Shown here: in pieces, positions 25,642 through 33,564 of the stretch
Layout of the letters: the number at the start of each line of letters is the position of its first letter
How positions within the stretch are numbered: position 1 is the stretch's first letter
DNA from: Scytolyngbya sp. HA4215-MV1
GTDB lineage: Bacteria > Cyanobacteriota > Cyanobacteriia > Leptolyngbyales > Leptolyngbyaceae
Length of the DNA: 64,000 nt
Assembly: GCA_019359045.1 (NCBI GenBank)
Contig: JAHHIA010000005.1
Location: 124,001 to 188,000, forward strand
Reading direction: 5' to 3'
Program-made: the position numbers and the translations under genes
The notes under the pieces: generated by a model
Told to the model about the DNA's origin: nothing
What the model saw: the letters and a program-made list of their open reading frames with translations, nothing else
The model's database searches: none

Positions 25642-27450
25642 TTACTTAGCCTGTAATTGGAGGGTTTGAGAGGGTTCAGAAGCAGTTTCCGGCTGTGCTG
25701 GAGCAAGCTGGAAGGGGACAATAGAGAACATCCGGTCTTCGCTATAGAGCCGAATGAGTTCCTGGGCGATCGCCGCATCATCCAAACGAGGCGGCAAATC
25801 TTTTTCCCGACGGAAGGTCAACATCAGCCGACGCAGAGACAGCGCCAGCCATTCCCCTTTGGCGAAAAAGTCGCCCAAGTGGTGACGGTTGTACAGCCAC
25901 ATATGCACGCAAGCGGCTGCCGTGTGGAGCGTGCAATACTGTTTCGCCATTTCAAACGATTCAGGCGACTGGTCATGTCCGTACTCAAAGCTGGATGCGG
26001 TCACGTGGGCATCCAGGCTATCGAGTTCTGCCTGAATCATTTCGGTGAAAGTGGTGACCTGATGCAGAACTTCTGGAGTCAAGCTCTTGTCTGCTTTCAG
26101 GCTGGCGAGTTGGGTCAATGCCAAAGGCAATCCCTGGAGAACATCATCGGCACCTCGGCTGACCAGTTCTAATTTGCGACCATCAAACGGAGGCAACGGT
26201 TTGTCTAGACCAAAGCTGGTTTCCAGACGGGCATTTAGCACTTCTGGGTTACGTTCCTTGTTGCGGGCGCGATATTTTGCCAGTTGTCGCATTTGCAGCA
26301 GCAGCGCATGCAAGTTCACCACTGTGCTGCCATCGAACATGCTGATAATGGCAACATCGCGGAGTGTCTTCTGGAAAATACCGAATTCAAACTCTTCCCG
26401 CATGTAGAAGCGAGCGCCCAGAACCGCCGAAACGTCTGTCACCATGGCTTCTAGTTTGACGGTGACAAAATATTTCACCACCGCAGACCAGACGGAGAAC
26501 TGTTCCGGTGCCACACTGAAGCCTCTAGCAGCCCCGATCGTCGCGCAATCGCCAATCAGCACATCCAGGAAGGCATCGGTCAGCACCCGGCGGGGTTGGG
26601 GCATGTCGAAAACCGTTTTGCCGTAAAGCTTGCGCTTCATCGCAAATTTGAGCGTTGTGCGGAGTGCGGTATCGGCTGCGCCTTGGGAAAAGGCAGCACA
26701 GAGGGCACGAGTAATCTGAAAGCCCTTCAGCGCCAGTTCCAGTCCAGCTCCCTCGGCACCCAGGCGGGCATCTTCGGCAACAAACGCATCCTCAAAGCGA
26801 ATGCCACTCATATCAGAGCCACGAATGCCATGGGTGAGAATCTTGGGCAAGTGGGTGTAGGTTTTCTCATCCAGCTTGCTCTTTTCCACCATGAACAGCG
26901 ACAGACTCCGCGCACCACCTGCGTCATCGGTTCTTGCCAACACAAAGGTGACACCAGAGATAGTTGCCCGGTTGATGGGCCACTTCTCGCCATTCAGCAA
27001 GTAGCCACCAGGCACCTGGGTTGCGGTGACATCGCCACCCAACAGGTCACTCCCATGCGCTTTTTCGGAATAGGAAAGACACATGGCACCGTGTTGGTCT
27101 TTCATGAACGAAGCCAGACGACGCTTTTGTTCGTCGGTGCCCGCCATCCAGACCAGAAAAGACCAGAACATGGTGGTGAAGGCGATGCCTGCGGTCAAGT
27201 CGCGGCGAGACAACACGCGCACGAAGGCAACGAACTCTTCAAAGTTGGTGAATTCGCCACCGCATTCGGCGGGAATGTAGTGATGGTGAAGATTCCAGTT
27301 ATAGAGCCAGTTGACGATGTCATGGGGAAATTCTTCCTTTTCATCCAGGTCAACCACCTGTTTGAACGACATCATGCTGTCGGGATTGAGGGGATCGCCC
27401 AGATCTCGTTCGAGTGCTTCAGCGACCCAGTAGTGTTTGAGAGGATGCAT
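25642..27450 (-). CDS. Acyl-CoA dehydrogenase-family protein, probably acyl-ACP dehydrogenase
   Basis: 602 aa, longer than the usual ~380-aa ACAD because of a C-terminal helical extension. N-terminal helical part (FVRVLSRRDLTAGIAFTTMF), FAD-contacting middle domain (CLSYSEKAHGSDLLGG, LLNGEKWPINRATISG) and C-terminal four-helix part (MKRKLYGKTVFDMPQPRRVL, MFDGSTVVNLH) are recognisable. Family reaction: alpha,beta-desaturation of an acyl thioester by FAD. Placed between a fatty acyl-AMP ligase (33 bp) and an ACP (4 bp), it most likely acts on acyl-ACP, giving a 2-enoyl-ACP, as proposed for starter units in lipopeptide pathways. No electron-transfer flavoprotein is nearby. Confidence 0.92.
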   Translation of the reverse strand: MHPLKHYWVAEALERDLGDPLNPDSMMSFKQVVDLDEKEEFPHDIVNWLYNWNLHHHYIPAECGGEFTNFEEFVAFVRVLSRRDLTAGIAFTTMFWSFLVWMAGTDEQKRRLASFMKDQHGAMCLSYSEKAHGSDLLGGDVTATQVPGGYLLNGEKWPINRATISGVTFVLARTDDAGGARSLSLFMVEKSKLDEKTYTHLPKILTHGIRGSDMSGIRFEDAFVAEDARLGAEGAGLELALKGFQITRALCAAFSQGAADTALRTTLKFAMKRKLYGKTVFDMPQPRRVLTDAFLDVLIGDCATIGAARGFSVAPEQFSVWSAVVKYFVTVKLEAMVTDVSAVLGARFYMREEFEFGIFQKTLRDVAIISMFDGSTVVNLHALLLQMRQLAKYRARNKERNPEVLNARLETSFGLDKPLPPFDGRKLELVSRGADDVLQGLPLALTQLASLKADKSLTPEVLHQVTTFTEMIQAELDSLDAHVTASSFEYGHDQSPESFEMAKQYCTLHTAAACVHMWLYNRHHLGDFFAKGEWLALSLRRLMLTFRREKDLPPRLDDAAIAQELIRLYSEDRMFSIVPFQLAPAQPETASEPSQTLQLQAK

Positions 27451-27483
27451 AGCAATCCAGTACCAGTGGCTAGATGTGGGTGA

Positions 27484-29319
27484 TTAGTGAGCAGTCTGGA
27501 TTTTTTCCAGCAGCGAATCGACTTCCGATTGCAGATTCTTGTAGTTGGATTTGATTTTGGGATTTTCGCTCCAATCTGCCAGCACACCCAATTCGTCTGC
27601 GAGGAAGCTGGCTTTACAGGCACGACGCTGAATTTTGCCACTGGAGGTCTTGAGAATGTTGCCGGGTTTCACCAGTACCACTGCATAGACTTGGAGTTCG
27701 TGGATTTCAGCGATCGCCTGTCTAATGGAGGTAATCACTTCCTCAGTATCAAATTCCTGTTGTTGCCGTTCCACCTCTTGCACTACGACCAGCTTTTCTT
27801 CGTTATCCACATCAATGGAGAAGGCGGCACCATAGTCAGGACGCAGGGCCGGGTGGATTTGCTGCACGGTCCACTCAATGTCTTGAGGATAGTGGTTAGT
27901 GCCTCGAATGATGATCAGGTCTTTGATCCGTCCGGTGACGAACAATTCACCTTGATGCATAAAGCCTAGGTCACCCGTACGTAAGAAGGGACCTTCGCCT
28001 TCAGCGGTGTGTGCCCGAAAGGTTTCTTCCGACTCTTCGGGACGATTCCAGTAACCGCCAGCCACACCAGGATCAGAAACCCAAATTTCGCCGATTTCAT
28101 CAGCAGCACATTGTGTTTTCGTGTCTGGGTTGACGATCGCCACTTTGGTTTCGCAGACTAGTTGACCACAACCTGCCATGATGCGAGCACTGTCGCGATC
28201 GGGAGCCGATTCCAATACCTTGTTCTTTTCTAAGGCGCTGGTATCAAATGCTCGCAAAACTGGCGTTTGTAGGCGAGGGCTGGTGGTAACCAACAGAGTT
28301 GCTTCTGCCAAGCCGTAGGCAGGTGCAAACGCTTCCCAACGGAACCCTGCCGGCGCAAACTTTTTAGCAAACTCCTTCATTACCTTGGGGTTGATCGGCT
28401 CAGCTGCATTGCCTGCGCCGACCCAACGGCTCAAATCCAGATCGGCAATTTGGGCTTCCTTGATGCGGCGATTACACTGGTCGTAGGCAAAGTTGGGCGC
28501 TTGGCTGTGAGTGCCGCCATAGCGCGACATTGCCTGAAGCCAGTGAATGGGCTTTTTGATAAAGGCAAAGGGTGCCATCACATAGCAAGGGTGCCCGTTG
28601 TACAAGGGTTGAGTCAGCCCTTCCACCAAGCCATAGTCGTGGAAATAGGGCATCCAGGTGATGGTGACGCTGTCTTCCGTGTAGCCACAAGCCCGTTGCA
28701 GGTAAGAAGAGTGATGCAGAATGTCCTGGTGGCTAATCATCACCCCTTTTGGAGTGGAGGTGGAGCCAGAGGTGTATTGCAGATATGCCAGGGTATCGCC
28801 ATGTGCTGCGGGATCTTGCCATTGGTCTGCCAAGCCCAGATCGACTTCTTCCGTGGCGATCCAGGTCATGTCGGCAAATTCGGGGAAGTCCAGTCCGGCA
28901 CTTTCCAGAGTCTCTAGAATGCGCCCGGTGGTGAGGGCAAAGGAAGCTTTAGCATCCTGAACGATCGCCCGCAGGCGGGGTAAAGAGCGCTTGAGGCGAC
29001 TGGCATCCGGAGGCGGCACCGGAATTGCAATGACTCCGCCATAAAGACATCCCAGAAACGCGGCGATTACTTCCAATCCCTGGGGATAGAGCAACAATGC
29101 TCTTTCACCTTTGGCATTGTGCTGTTGCAATTTTGCTCCGATCGCCCGTACTTGCTGATCCAATTCAGCGTAGGTGAGCGAGGAACCTTCGGATTTACCA
29201 TCGACCAAAAAGGTGTAAGCGTGTTTATTTGGCTGCTGAGTGGCGCGCCAACGTAAGAGTTCGACCAGAGTGGAAGTCCCGATAGGGGGAGCAGTGGGAG
29301 TGTCAAGGCATTGAGTCAT
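27484..29319 (-). CDS. Fatty acyl-AMP ligase (FAAL)
   Basis: 611 aa from the ATG at 29319 (MTQCLDTPT); a TTG five codons earlier opens the frame. Adenylate-forming enzyme: P-loop YTSGSTSTPKGVMISH, VTITWMPYFHDYGLVEGL and PAYGLAEATLLVTTSP. The C-terminal subdomain has FVTGRIKDLIIIRGTNHYPQDIE and ends in ILKTSSGKIQRRACK. The HDYGL and NHYPQDIE patterns are those of FAALs, which load fatty acids as adenylates onto an ACP instead of CoA. It heads the FAAL-ACAD-ACP unit and is divergent from the PPTase. Confidence 0.95.
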   Translation of the reverse strand: MTQCLDTPTAPPIGTSTLVELLRWRATQQPNKHAYTFLVDGKSEGSSLTYAELDQQVRAIGAKLQQHNAKGERALLLYPQGLEVIAAFLGCLYGGVIAIPVPPPDASRLKRSLPRLRAIVQDAKASFALTTGRILETLESAGLDFPEFADMTWIATEEVDLGLADQWQDPAAHGDTLAYLQYTSGSTSTPKGVMISHQDILHHSSYLQRACGYTEDSVTITWMPYFHDYGLVEGLTQPLYNGHPCYVMAPFAFIKKPIHWLQAMSRYGGTHSQAPNFAYDQCNRRIKEAQIADLDLSRWVGAGNAAEPINPKVMKEFAKKFAPAGFRWEAFAPAYGLAEATLLVTTSPRLQTPVLRAFDTSALEKNKVLESAPDRDSARIMAGCGQLVCETKVAIVNPDTKTQCAADEIGEIWVSDPGVAGGYWNRPEESEETFRAHTAEGEGPFLRTGDLGFMHQGELFVTGRIKDLIIIRGTNHYPQDIEWTVQQIHPALRPDYGAAFSIDVDNEEKLVVVQEVERQQQEFDTEEVITSIRQAIAEIHELQVYAVVLVKPGNILKTSSGKIQRRACKASFLADELGVLADWSENPKIKSNYKNLQSEVDSLLEKIQTAH

Positions 29320-29672
29320 TTGCACAACTCTCAAGGAGTAAGGTTAAACGGATTGGCTCGATGCGGAAAGTTTTGAACAAACTTGAGTGCCGTTACCAGG
29401 GAATATTTACATACCCAATCGAGTCCAGAGCAGGATTCATCAGCGGTTTCATCAAAAAAACAAATTCCGGTCTGATTAATGAAGCAATCGCCATCCTTTC
29501 AGGAATTGCTCCCGGTACTCTTGGGGATGAGTCAAGGCACTTTTTAAGCATTGATAAATCTCTGCATTAATGAAGTTTTAGGATTCATCAGAATTCACCC
29601 ATTTGAGTGGGAAAATTGTTGCTTAGATCATGTCTTTCAAGCAAGTCTCAAAAGATACCCGTGTGCTCAGAA
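29320..29672. other. Divergent promoter region between FAAL and PPTase
   Basis: 353 bp with no supported gene; a 69-codon + strand frame inside it has no family marks. Both transcription units (FAAL leftward, PPTase rightward) must start here. I see no clear operator. A weak direct similarity of CATTTGAGTGGG-like text was judged insignificant. Confidence 0.5.
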
Positions 29673-30404
29673 ATGGAGTCTATCTTTGTGCCGGAAGAAG
29701 AAATCTGGCAACTGCCTGAACCACCCTTGAGTCTTTCACCACAAGAGGTTCATGTTTGGCGCGTGTTTTTAGATCAAGCTCCAGAGCGACTGGCATCCTG
29801 GTTTGACTTGCTGTCGCATGACGAACAAGTACGGGCAAATCGATTTCATTTTGAGTCCGATCGCGCCCGGTTTATTGTCGGTCGGGGGCGGTTGCGAGAA
29901 ATTTTGAGTTACTACTTGGAAGAAGCACCGGAGCAGGTGCAGTTTTGCTATGGTGAGCGCGGTAAACCCTCACTGGCAACTCCTTCTGCTTCTCCTTTTC
30001 GGTTCAATCTGGCGCATTCTCAGGGGTTGGCGTTGTGTGCGGTGATGCGCGACTATGAAGTGGGGATCGATTTAGAGCAAATTCGTCCCATGCCAAAAGC
30101 GAAAAAACTGGCAATACGCTACTTTTCAGCGGCAGAAGTCACGAGGCTACAAAGCCTTTCTCCGCTGGCTCAACCGGGTGCTTTTTTTCAGTACTGGACT
30201 TGCAAAGAGGCGTATGTGAAGGCGATCGGCACGGGGTTGGCGCATTCTTTACAGCAAATTGAAGTTCATTGGGCGCAAGGCAAACCAGACCTGGTGCCGA
30301 ACTTAAACCAGTGGGCACTGCATTGCTTCGTGCCTGCACCAGGCTTTGTCGCGGCACTGGTGGTGACAGGGAAGATACAGCGGTTGCAATATTTTGCTGA
30401 ATGA
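29673..30404 (+). CDS. 4'-phosphopantetheinyl transferase, Sfp/HetI type
   Basis: 243 aa from the ATG MESIFVPEEE; an upstream in-frame ATG at 29607 gives an unconserved extension. Family marks: FHFESDRARFIVGRGRLR, NLAHSQGLALCAV, VGIDLEQIRP (Mg-binding Asp and Glu) and FFQYWTCKEAYVKAIGTGL (WxxKEA). It transfers 4'-phosphopantetheine from CoA to the conserved serine of carrier proteins. Position beside the FAAL-ACAD-ACP set suggests it activates that ACP, although cyanobacteria usually have one broad Sfp-type enzyme, so it may also serve all other carriers. Confidence 0.93.
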   Translation: MESIFVPEEEIWQLPEPPLSLSPQEVHVWRVFLDQAPERLASWFDLLSHDEQVRANRFHFESDRARFIVGRGRLREILSYYLEEAPEQVQFCYGERGKPSLATPSASPFRFNLAHSQGLALCAVMRDYEVGIDLEQIRPMPKAKKLAIRYFSAAEVTRLQSLSPLAQPGAFFQYWTCKEAYVKAIGTGLAHSLQQIEVHWAQGKPDLVPNLNQWALHCFVPAPGFVAALVVTGKIQRLQYFAE

Positions 30405-30419
30405 GTTGGGGGATCTCTG

Positions 30420-30457
30420 GACTCTGGACTGATCGATCAAGACTTCAGTCCAGGGTC
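30420..30457. terminator. Hairpin between convergent genes
   Basis: GACTCTGGACTGA (30420-30432) and TCAGTCCAGGGTC (30445-30457) pair with one G.T-type mismatch and a 12-base loop, between the PPTase stop and the stop of the convergent glycosyltransferase, which lies within the right arm. There is no T run, so a bidirectional factor-dependent or stabilising hairpin is as likely as an intrinsic terminator. Confidence 0.4.
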
Positions 30458-31518
30458 TCCTGTTTGCCGTCCAATTCTGCACTAAACAACTGTTTCGCGA
30501 TCGTTTTGGCAGTGCGTCCCTCGCGCCAGAGCCACTGATTGTCTTTGCCATGACTACGGATGTGGGGAATCACTTCGCTAATGCGGGACTCCAGCTCATC
30601 GAAGGTTTGAAAGGTTTTGCCCACTTCGACGGGAGAGAGCAATTGATGCTGAATTACGGGGTAATCGGAAGCGAGAATATAACAACCACAGCTGACCGCA
30701 TCATTTACCACACCACTGGCACGATAGTAGTAGCGATCGCCCTTATAAAATGCCACCAAAATATCTAGTTTTTTTAGCAAGTTGAAGTATTCACTTTCTT
30801 GGGTGGTGTCATATAGCTGAACTTCTAGTTGTTCAATTTTTTCAGTTTTTTGATAGAAGGGTAGACCGATAATGAGTTCGCAACCAGAATCGGCTTGTTT
30901 GGTATAAGCTGCTAATCGTTTTGCCAGTTCAAAAATGGGTTTGTCTTCCCGAATCATGCCGACAATGCCGATTTTAATGGGTTCGTTGTCAGGTTTGTGG
31001 CTACCTAGCGGCAGCGTTGGCTCTACATCACTTCTGATCGGGTGGGGAATGATAATTTTTGATTTTGAATGAATTCTAACTTTTTCAGGTAAAATTTTGT
31101 CGTCAATTTCAAATAAAACAATTTTGGATTTAAATAATTTCAAAAAAAGCTTTAGGTAAAGTAATCCAATATATTTGATAATATTTTTTTCAGCAAATTG
31201 TTGTTCCCCATGCAAACAAATCAAGATTTCTTTGCCAGTTAATGCCAATAATGGCAGTGTTATAAATACATGTTGTAAGTAGATTTCAAATAAAAAAATA
31301 CAATCGACATCTTTCAGTTGAAAAGCTCTAAGGGCTGTGGCGATATGGCGATATTCTCGCCGAACATTCAGAGCGATCGAGTAATTAGGAATTGACTGGG
31401 TGAGTTTTTTGAAGAATTCTGGTAGTGGAGTTTCGATCGATAAAAACCCAATTTTGCGGTTGGGAACATATTGCTCGATCGAAAGCAATTCTTTAAGACC
31501 TGGATGCATTAATTCCAT
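30445..31518 (-). CDS. Glycosyltransferase, GT-B fold (GT1/GT4-like)
   Basis: 357 aa, ATG with AAGGATGG upstream. N-terminal half: LKDVDCIFLFEIYLQHV, EILICLHGEQ. Linker IKIGIVGMIREDKPIFELAKRL is the usual start of the C-terminal Rossmann half of GT4-like proteins, followed by DILVAFYKGDRYYYRASGVVNDAVSCGCYILASD, where the ASG/EA-type loop would bind the nucleotide sugar. No membrane helix. Donor and acceptor are unknown. It is isolated: convergent with the PPTase and divergent from fabH. Confidence 0.78.
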   Translation of the reverse strand: MELMHPGLKELLSIEQYVPNRKIGFLSIETPLPEFFKKLTQSIPNYSIALNVRREYRHIATALRAFQLKDVDCIFLFEIYLQHVFITLPLLALTGKEILICLHGEQQFAEKNIIKYIGLLYLKLFLKLFKSKIVLFEIDDKILPEKVRIHSKSKIIIPHPIRSDVEPTLPLGSHKPDNEPIKIGIVGMIREDKPIFELAKRLAAYTKQADSGCELIIGLPFYQKTEKIEQLEVQLYDTTQESEYFNLLKKLDILVAFYKGDRYYYRASGVVNDAVSCGCYILASDYPVIQHQLLSPVEVGKTFQTFDELESRISEVIPHIRSHGKDNQWLWREGRTAKTIAKQLFSAELDGKQETLD

Positions 31519-31758
31519 GTTGCCATTACCATCCTTGATAAAACGCTAAACGATTGGACATGGGAACACCCTGGTACGAAAAATTCGCTAACCTGTTCTA
31601 CAGATTCTAAGCGCTGCCATATAAAAACTCTGTAAACAGTTTAGAGTTAAACTCGAAAAGCTGATGAAGCCGGGGGGCGCACGATTGACGTGCTGGAAAG
31701 CAATGTTTGCAGAATGATTTAGGCGATCGTCAATCCTTACAAATCGCGGGTGAAGAAG

Positions 31759-32760
31759 ATGGTGCAACAGAGTGGAACGGGGGTTGCCCTGACAGGCTGC
31801 GGTTCAGCCATTCCCGCTCAGGTCCTCAGCAATCACGACTTGAGCCAAGTGGTAGACACTTCAGATGAGTGGATTGCTGACCGAACGGGAATTCGACAGC
31901 GACGACTGGCAGATCCAACCACTTCTCTCAGCCAACTGGCTGTGACCGCAGCTCAGTCTGCGATCACTATGGCAGGGATTCAGCCGATCGACATTGACCT
32001 GATCATTTTGGCAACCTCTAGCCCCGATGATTTGTTTGGCACGGCTGCAAAAGTGCAGGCGGAGTTGGGTGCTACCCGTGCTGCTGCCTTTGATCTAACG
32101 GCAGCCTGTTCAGGGTTTGTGTTTGGGCTGGTGAATGCGGCGCAATTTATTCGCACAGGTGCTTACGAAACCGTGCTGCTGATCGGGGCGGACATGCTGT
32201 CTCGCTGGGTTGATTGGGACGATCGTCGCACCTGTGTATTGTTTGGGGATGGGGCTGGTGCCGTGGTGTTGCAGGCAAATGAACCCGATCGGCTGCTGGG
32301 GTTTGAACTGCGCAGTGATGGCAGCTTGAACCGAAGTCTGACGTTGTCAGCCCAACCGCAGCCTAAAGTTCTGACAGCGGACGTGATAGCGGCGCAAGGC
32401 AGCTATCAACCCATCGTCATGGATGGACGAGAAGTGTATCGGTTTGCGGTGCAGCGAGTGCCCGAAGTGATTGAAAAAGCCTTACATCGGGCTGGGTACA
32501 GCATTGGACAGGTGGATTGGTTGTTGCTGCACCAGGCAAATCAACGGATTTTGGATGCGATCGCTCAACGGCTCAAAATTCCCACTGAGAAAGTGATTAG
32601 TAACCTGGCAAATTACGGCAATACTTCTGCCGCATCGATTCCCCTGGCGCTGGATGAAGCGGTGCGGCAGGGGAAAATCCGACCCGGAGATACGATCGCT
32701 GCCTCCGGGTTTGGTGCAGGATTATCTTGGGGGGCAACCCTTTTTCAATGGGGACGGTGA
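31759..32760 (+). CDS. fabH: Beta-ketoacyl-ACP synthase III
   Basis: 333 aa from ATG (a GTG three codons earlier is possible). Condenses acetyl-CoA with malonyl-ACP to start fatty acid synthesis. Catalytic triad visible: Cys in DLTAACSGFVFGL, His in LLLHQANQRI and Asn in NYGNTSAASIPL. TSDEWIADRTGIRQRR is the conserved N-terminal signature. In many cyanobacteria fabH is followed directly by fabD and plsC; here those lie at 59110-60698, 26 kb away. Its last bases overlap the stop of a convergent small gene. Confidence 0.96.
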   Translation: MVQQSGTGVALTGCGSAIPAQVLSNHDLSQVVDTSDEWIADRTGIRQRRLADPTTSLSQLAVTAAQSAITMAGIQPIDIDLIILATSSPDDLFGTAAKVQAELGATRAAAFDLTAACSGFVFGLVNAAQFIRTGAYETVLLIGADMLSRWVDWDDRRTCVLFGDGAGAVVLQANEPDRLLGFELRSDGSLNRSLTLSAQPQPKVLTADVIAAQGSYQPIVMDGREVYRFAVQRVPEVIEKALHRAGYSIGQVDWLLLHQANQRILDAIAQRLKIPTEKVISNLANYGNTSAASIPLALDEAVRQGKIRPGDTIAASGFGAGLSWGATLFQWGR

Positions 32761-33047
32761 AGCCGATCGCGATCAAGCCAAATCCGCACCTCGTGTTCAG
32801 AGTTCATGCATCGGGTTTTGCCTGAAATGGGGTCGTGGACTAACCACCAGGTATTGCCTGCGCGATCGGTCATCAACCGAATCATGGGTTCATAGCGGGG
32901 GGTCAGCGCATCCACTAAAAAGTGCCAGACTTTGCCCAGCCAAGACTGGGGCGGATTATCCGCCATTTGTCCCCTTGTTTGTGCAGGTGGGGTGAGATCC
33001 AGCGTTTCGTACATCAGAGATCGAGTGTTCAATCGGGTTCTCATATC
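32745..33047 (-). CDS. Conserved small cyanobacterial protein (about 100 aa)
   Basis: Start at 33047 (MRTRLNTRSLMYETL) chosen because the longer open frame has low-complexity text; MYETLDLTPP at 33017 is an alternative. The C-terminal half, WWLVHDPISGKTRCMNSEHEVRIWLD, follows a pattern familiar from small cyanobacterial proteins: Trp, then a Tyr/His-Asp-Pro-X-Ser/Thr-Gly strand and an EVRxWL helix. Function unknown. It overlaps the 3' end of fabH tail to tail by 16 bp. Confidence 0.72.
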   Translation of the reverse strand, partial: DMRTRLNTRSLMYETLDLTPPAQTRGQMADNPPQSWLGKVWHFLVDALTPRYEPMIRLMTDRAGNTWWLVHDPISGKTRCMNSEHEVRIWLDRDRLHRPH

Positions 33048-33564
33048 AAGTGCTCCGGTAGCTAGGACAGCGAAACGGGGGCAGGAAAAAATCTGAAGAA
33101 GCCCAAGATGCCGATCGAGCCAATCGGCTTTGGGCAGTGGACACGCACGGCTCTTTCCGAGGAGCGTAGTTTTGAATGTAGGGAAGAAGTGGGAAGAAGT
33201 CGGGAAGACGTCAGCTTGCCTTTCCCCAATTTTGAACTCTCCGGATCTCATCCTTGAAGATCCGTAATTTTAAGATGAACCGATCAGGCGGCTGTACCGC
33301 ATGTATCGCAGCTGTCAGGCAGCTTAGGACAAGCGCATCCAAGAGAGGATAAAGGCAATCCTCAGCCAGGGTTAATCGTCCATTGCTTCGTTCTAATCAA
33401 GATGACAATTAGCATCACACAAGGGTTTGGAGACAAAGTTTCTTTGTTCCACGGTCGGAATGAAAGGTTCACTGTCGGATATCACGATCGAGCAACCAAT
33501 GCTTGTAGAGGGTCTGAGTCAATGCAGCGAACCGGGATATTAATAAAGTGGGTGCTGGGAAGGT
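33048..33564. other. Intergenic region, no gene seen
   Basis: About 517 bp between divergent genes. It contains only a short 7-bp dyad (CGGATCT/AGATCCG near 33241-33263) and no convincing promoter or RNA. Confidence 0.5.

Noticed and set aside
26596-27483. 295-codon + strand frame opposite the acyl dehydrogenase
   Set aside because: Shadow of the real minus-strand gene, whose domains are clear; no motif in the + strand frame.
29361-29570. 69-codon + strand frame between FAAL and PPTase
   Set aside because: No recognisable motif, lies in the divergent promoter region, and the residue pattern is not gene-like.
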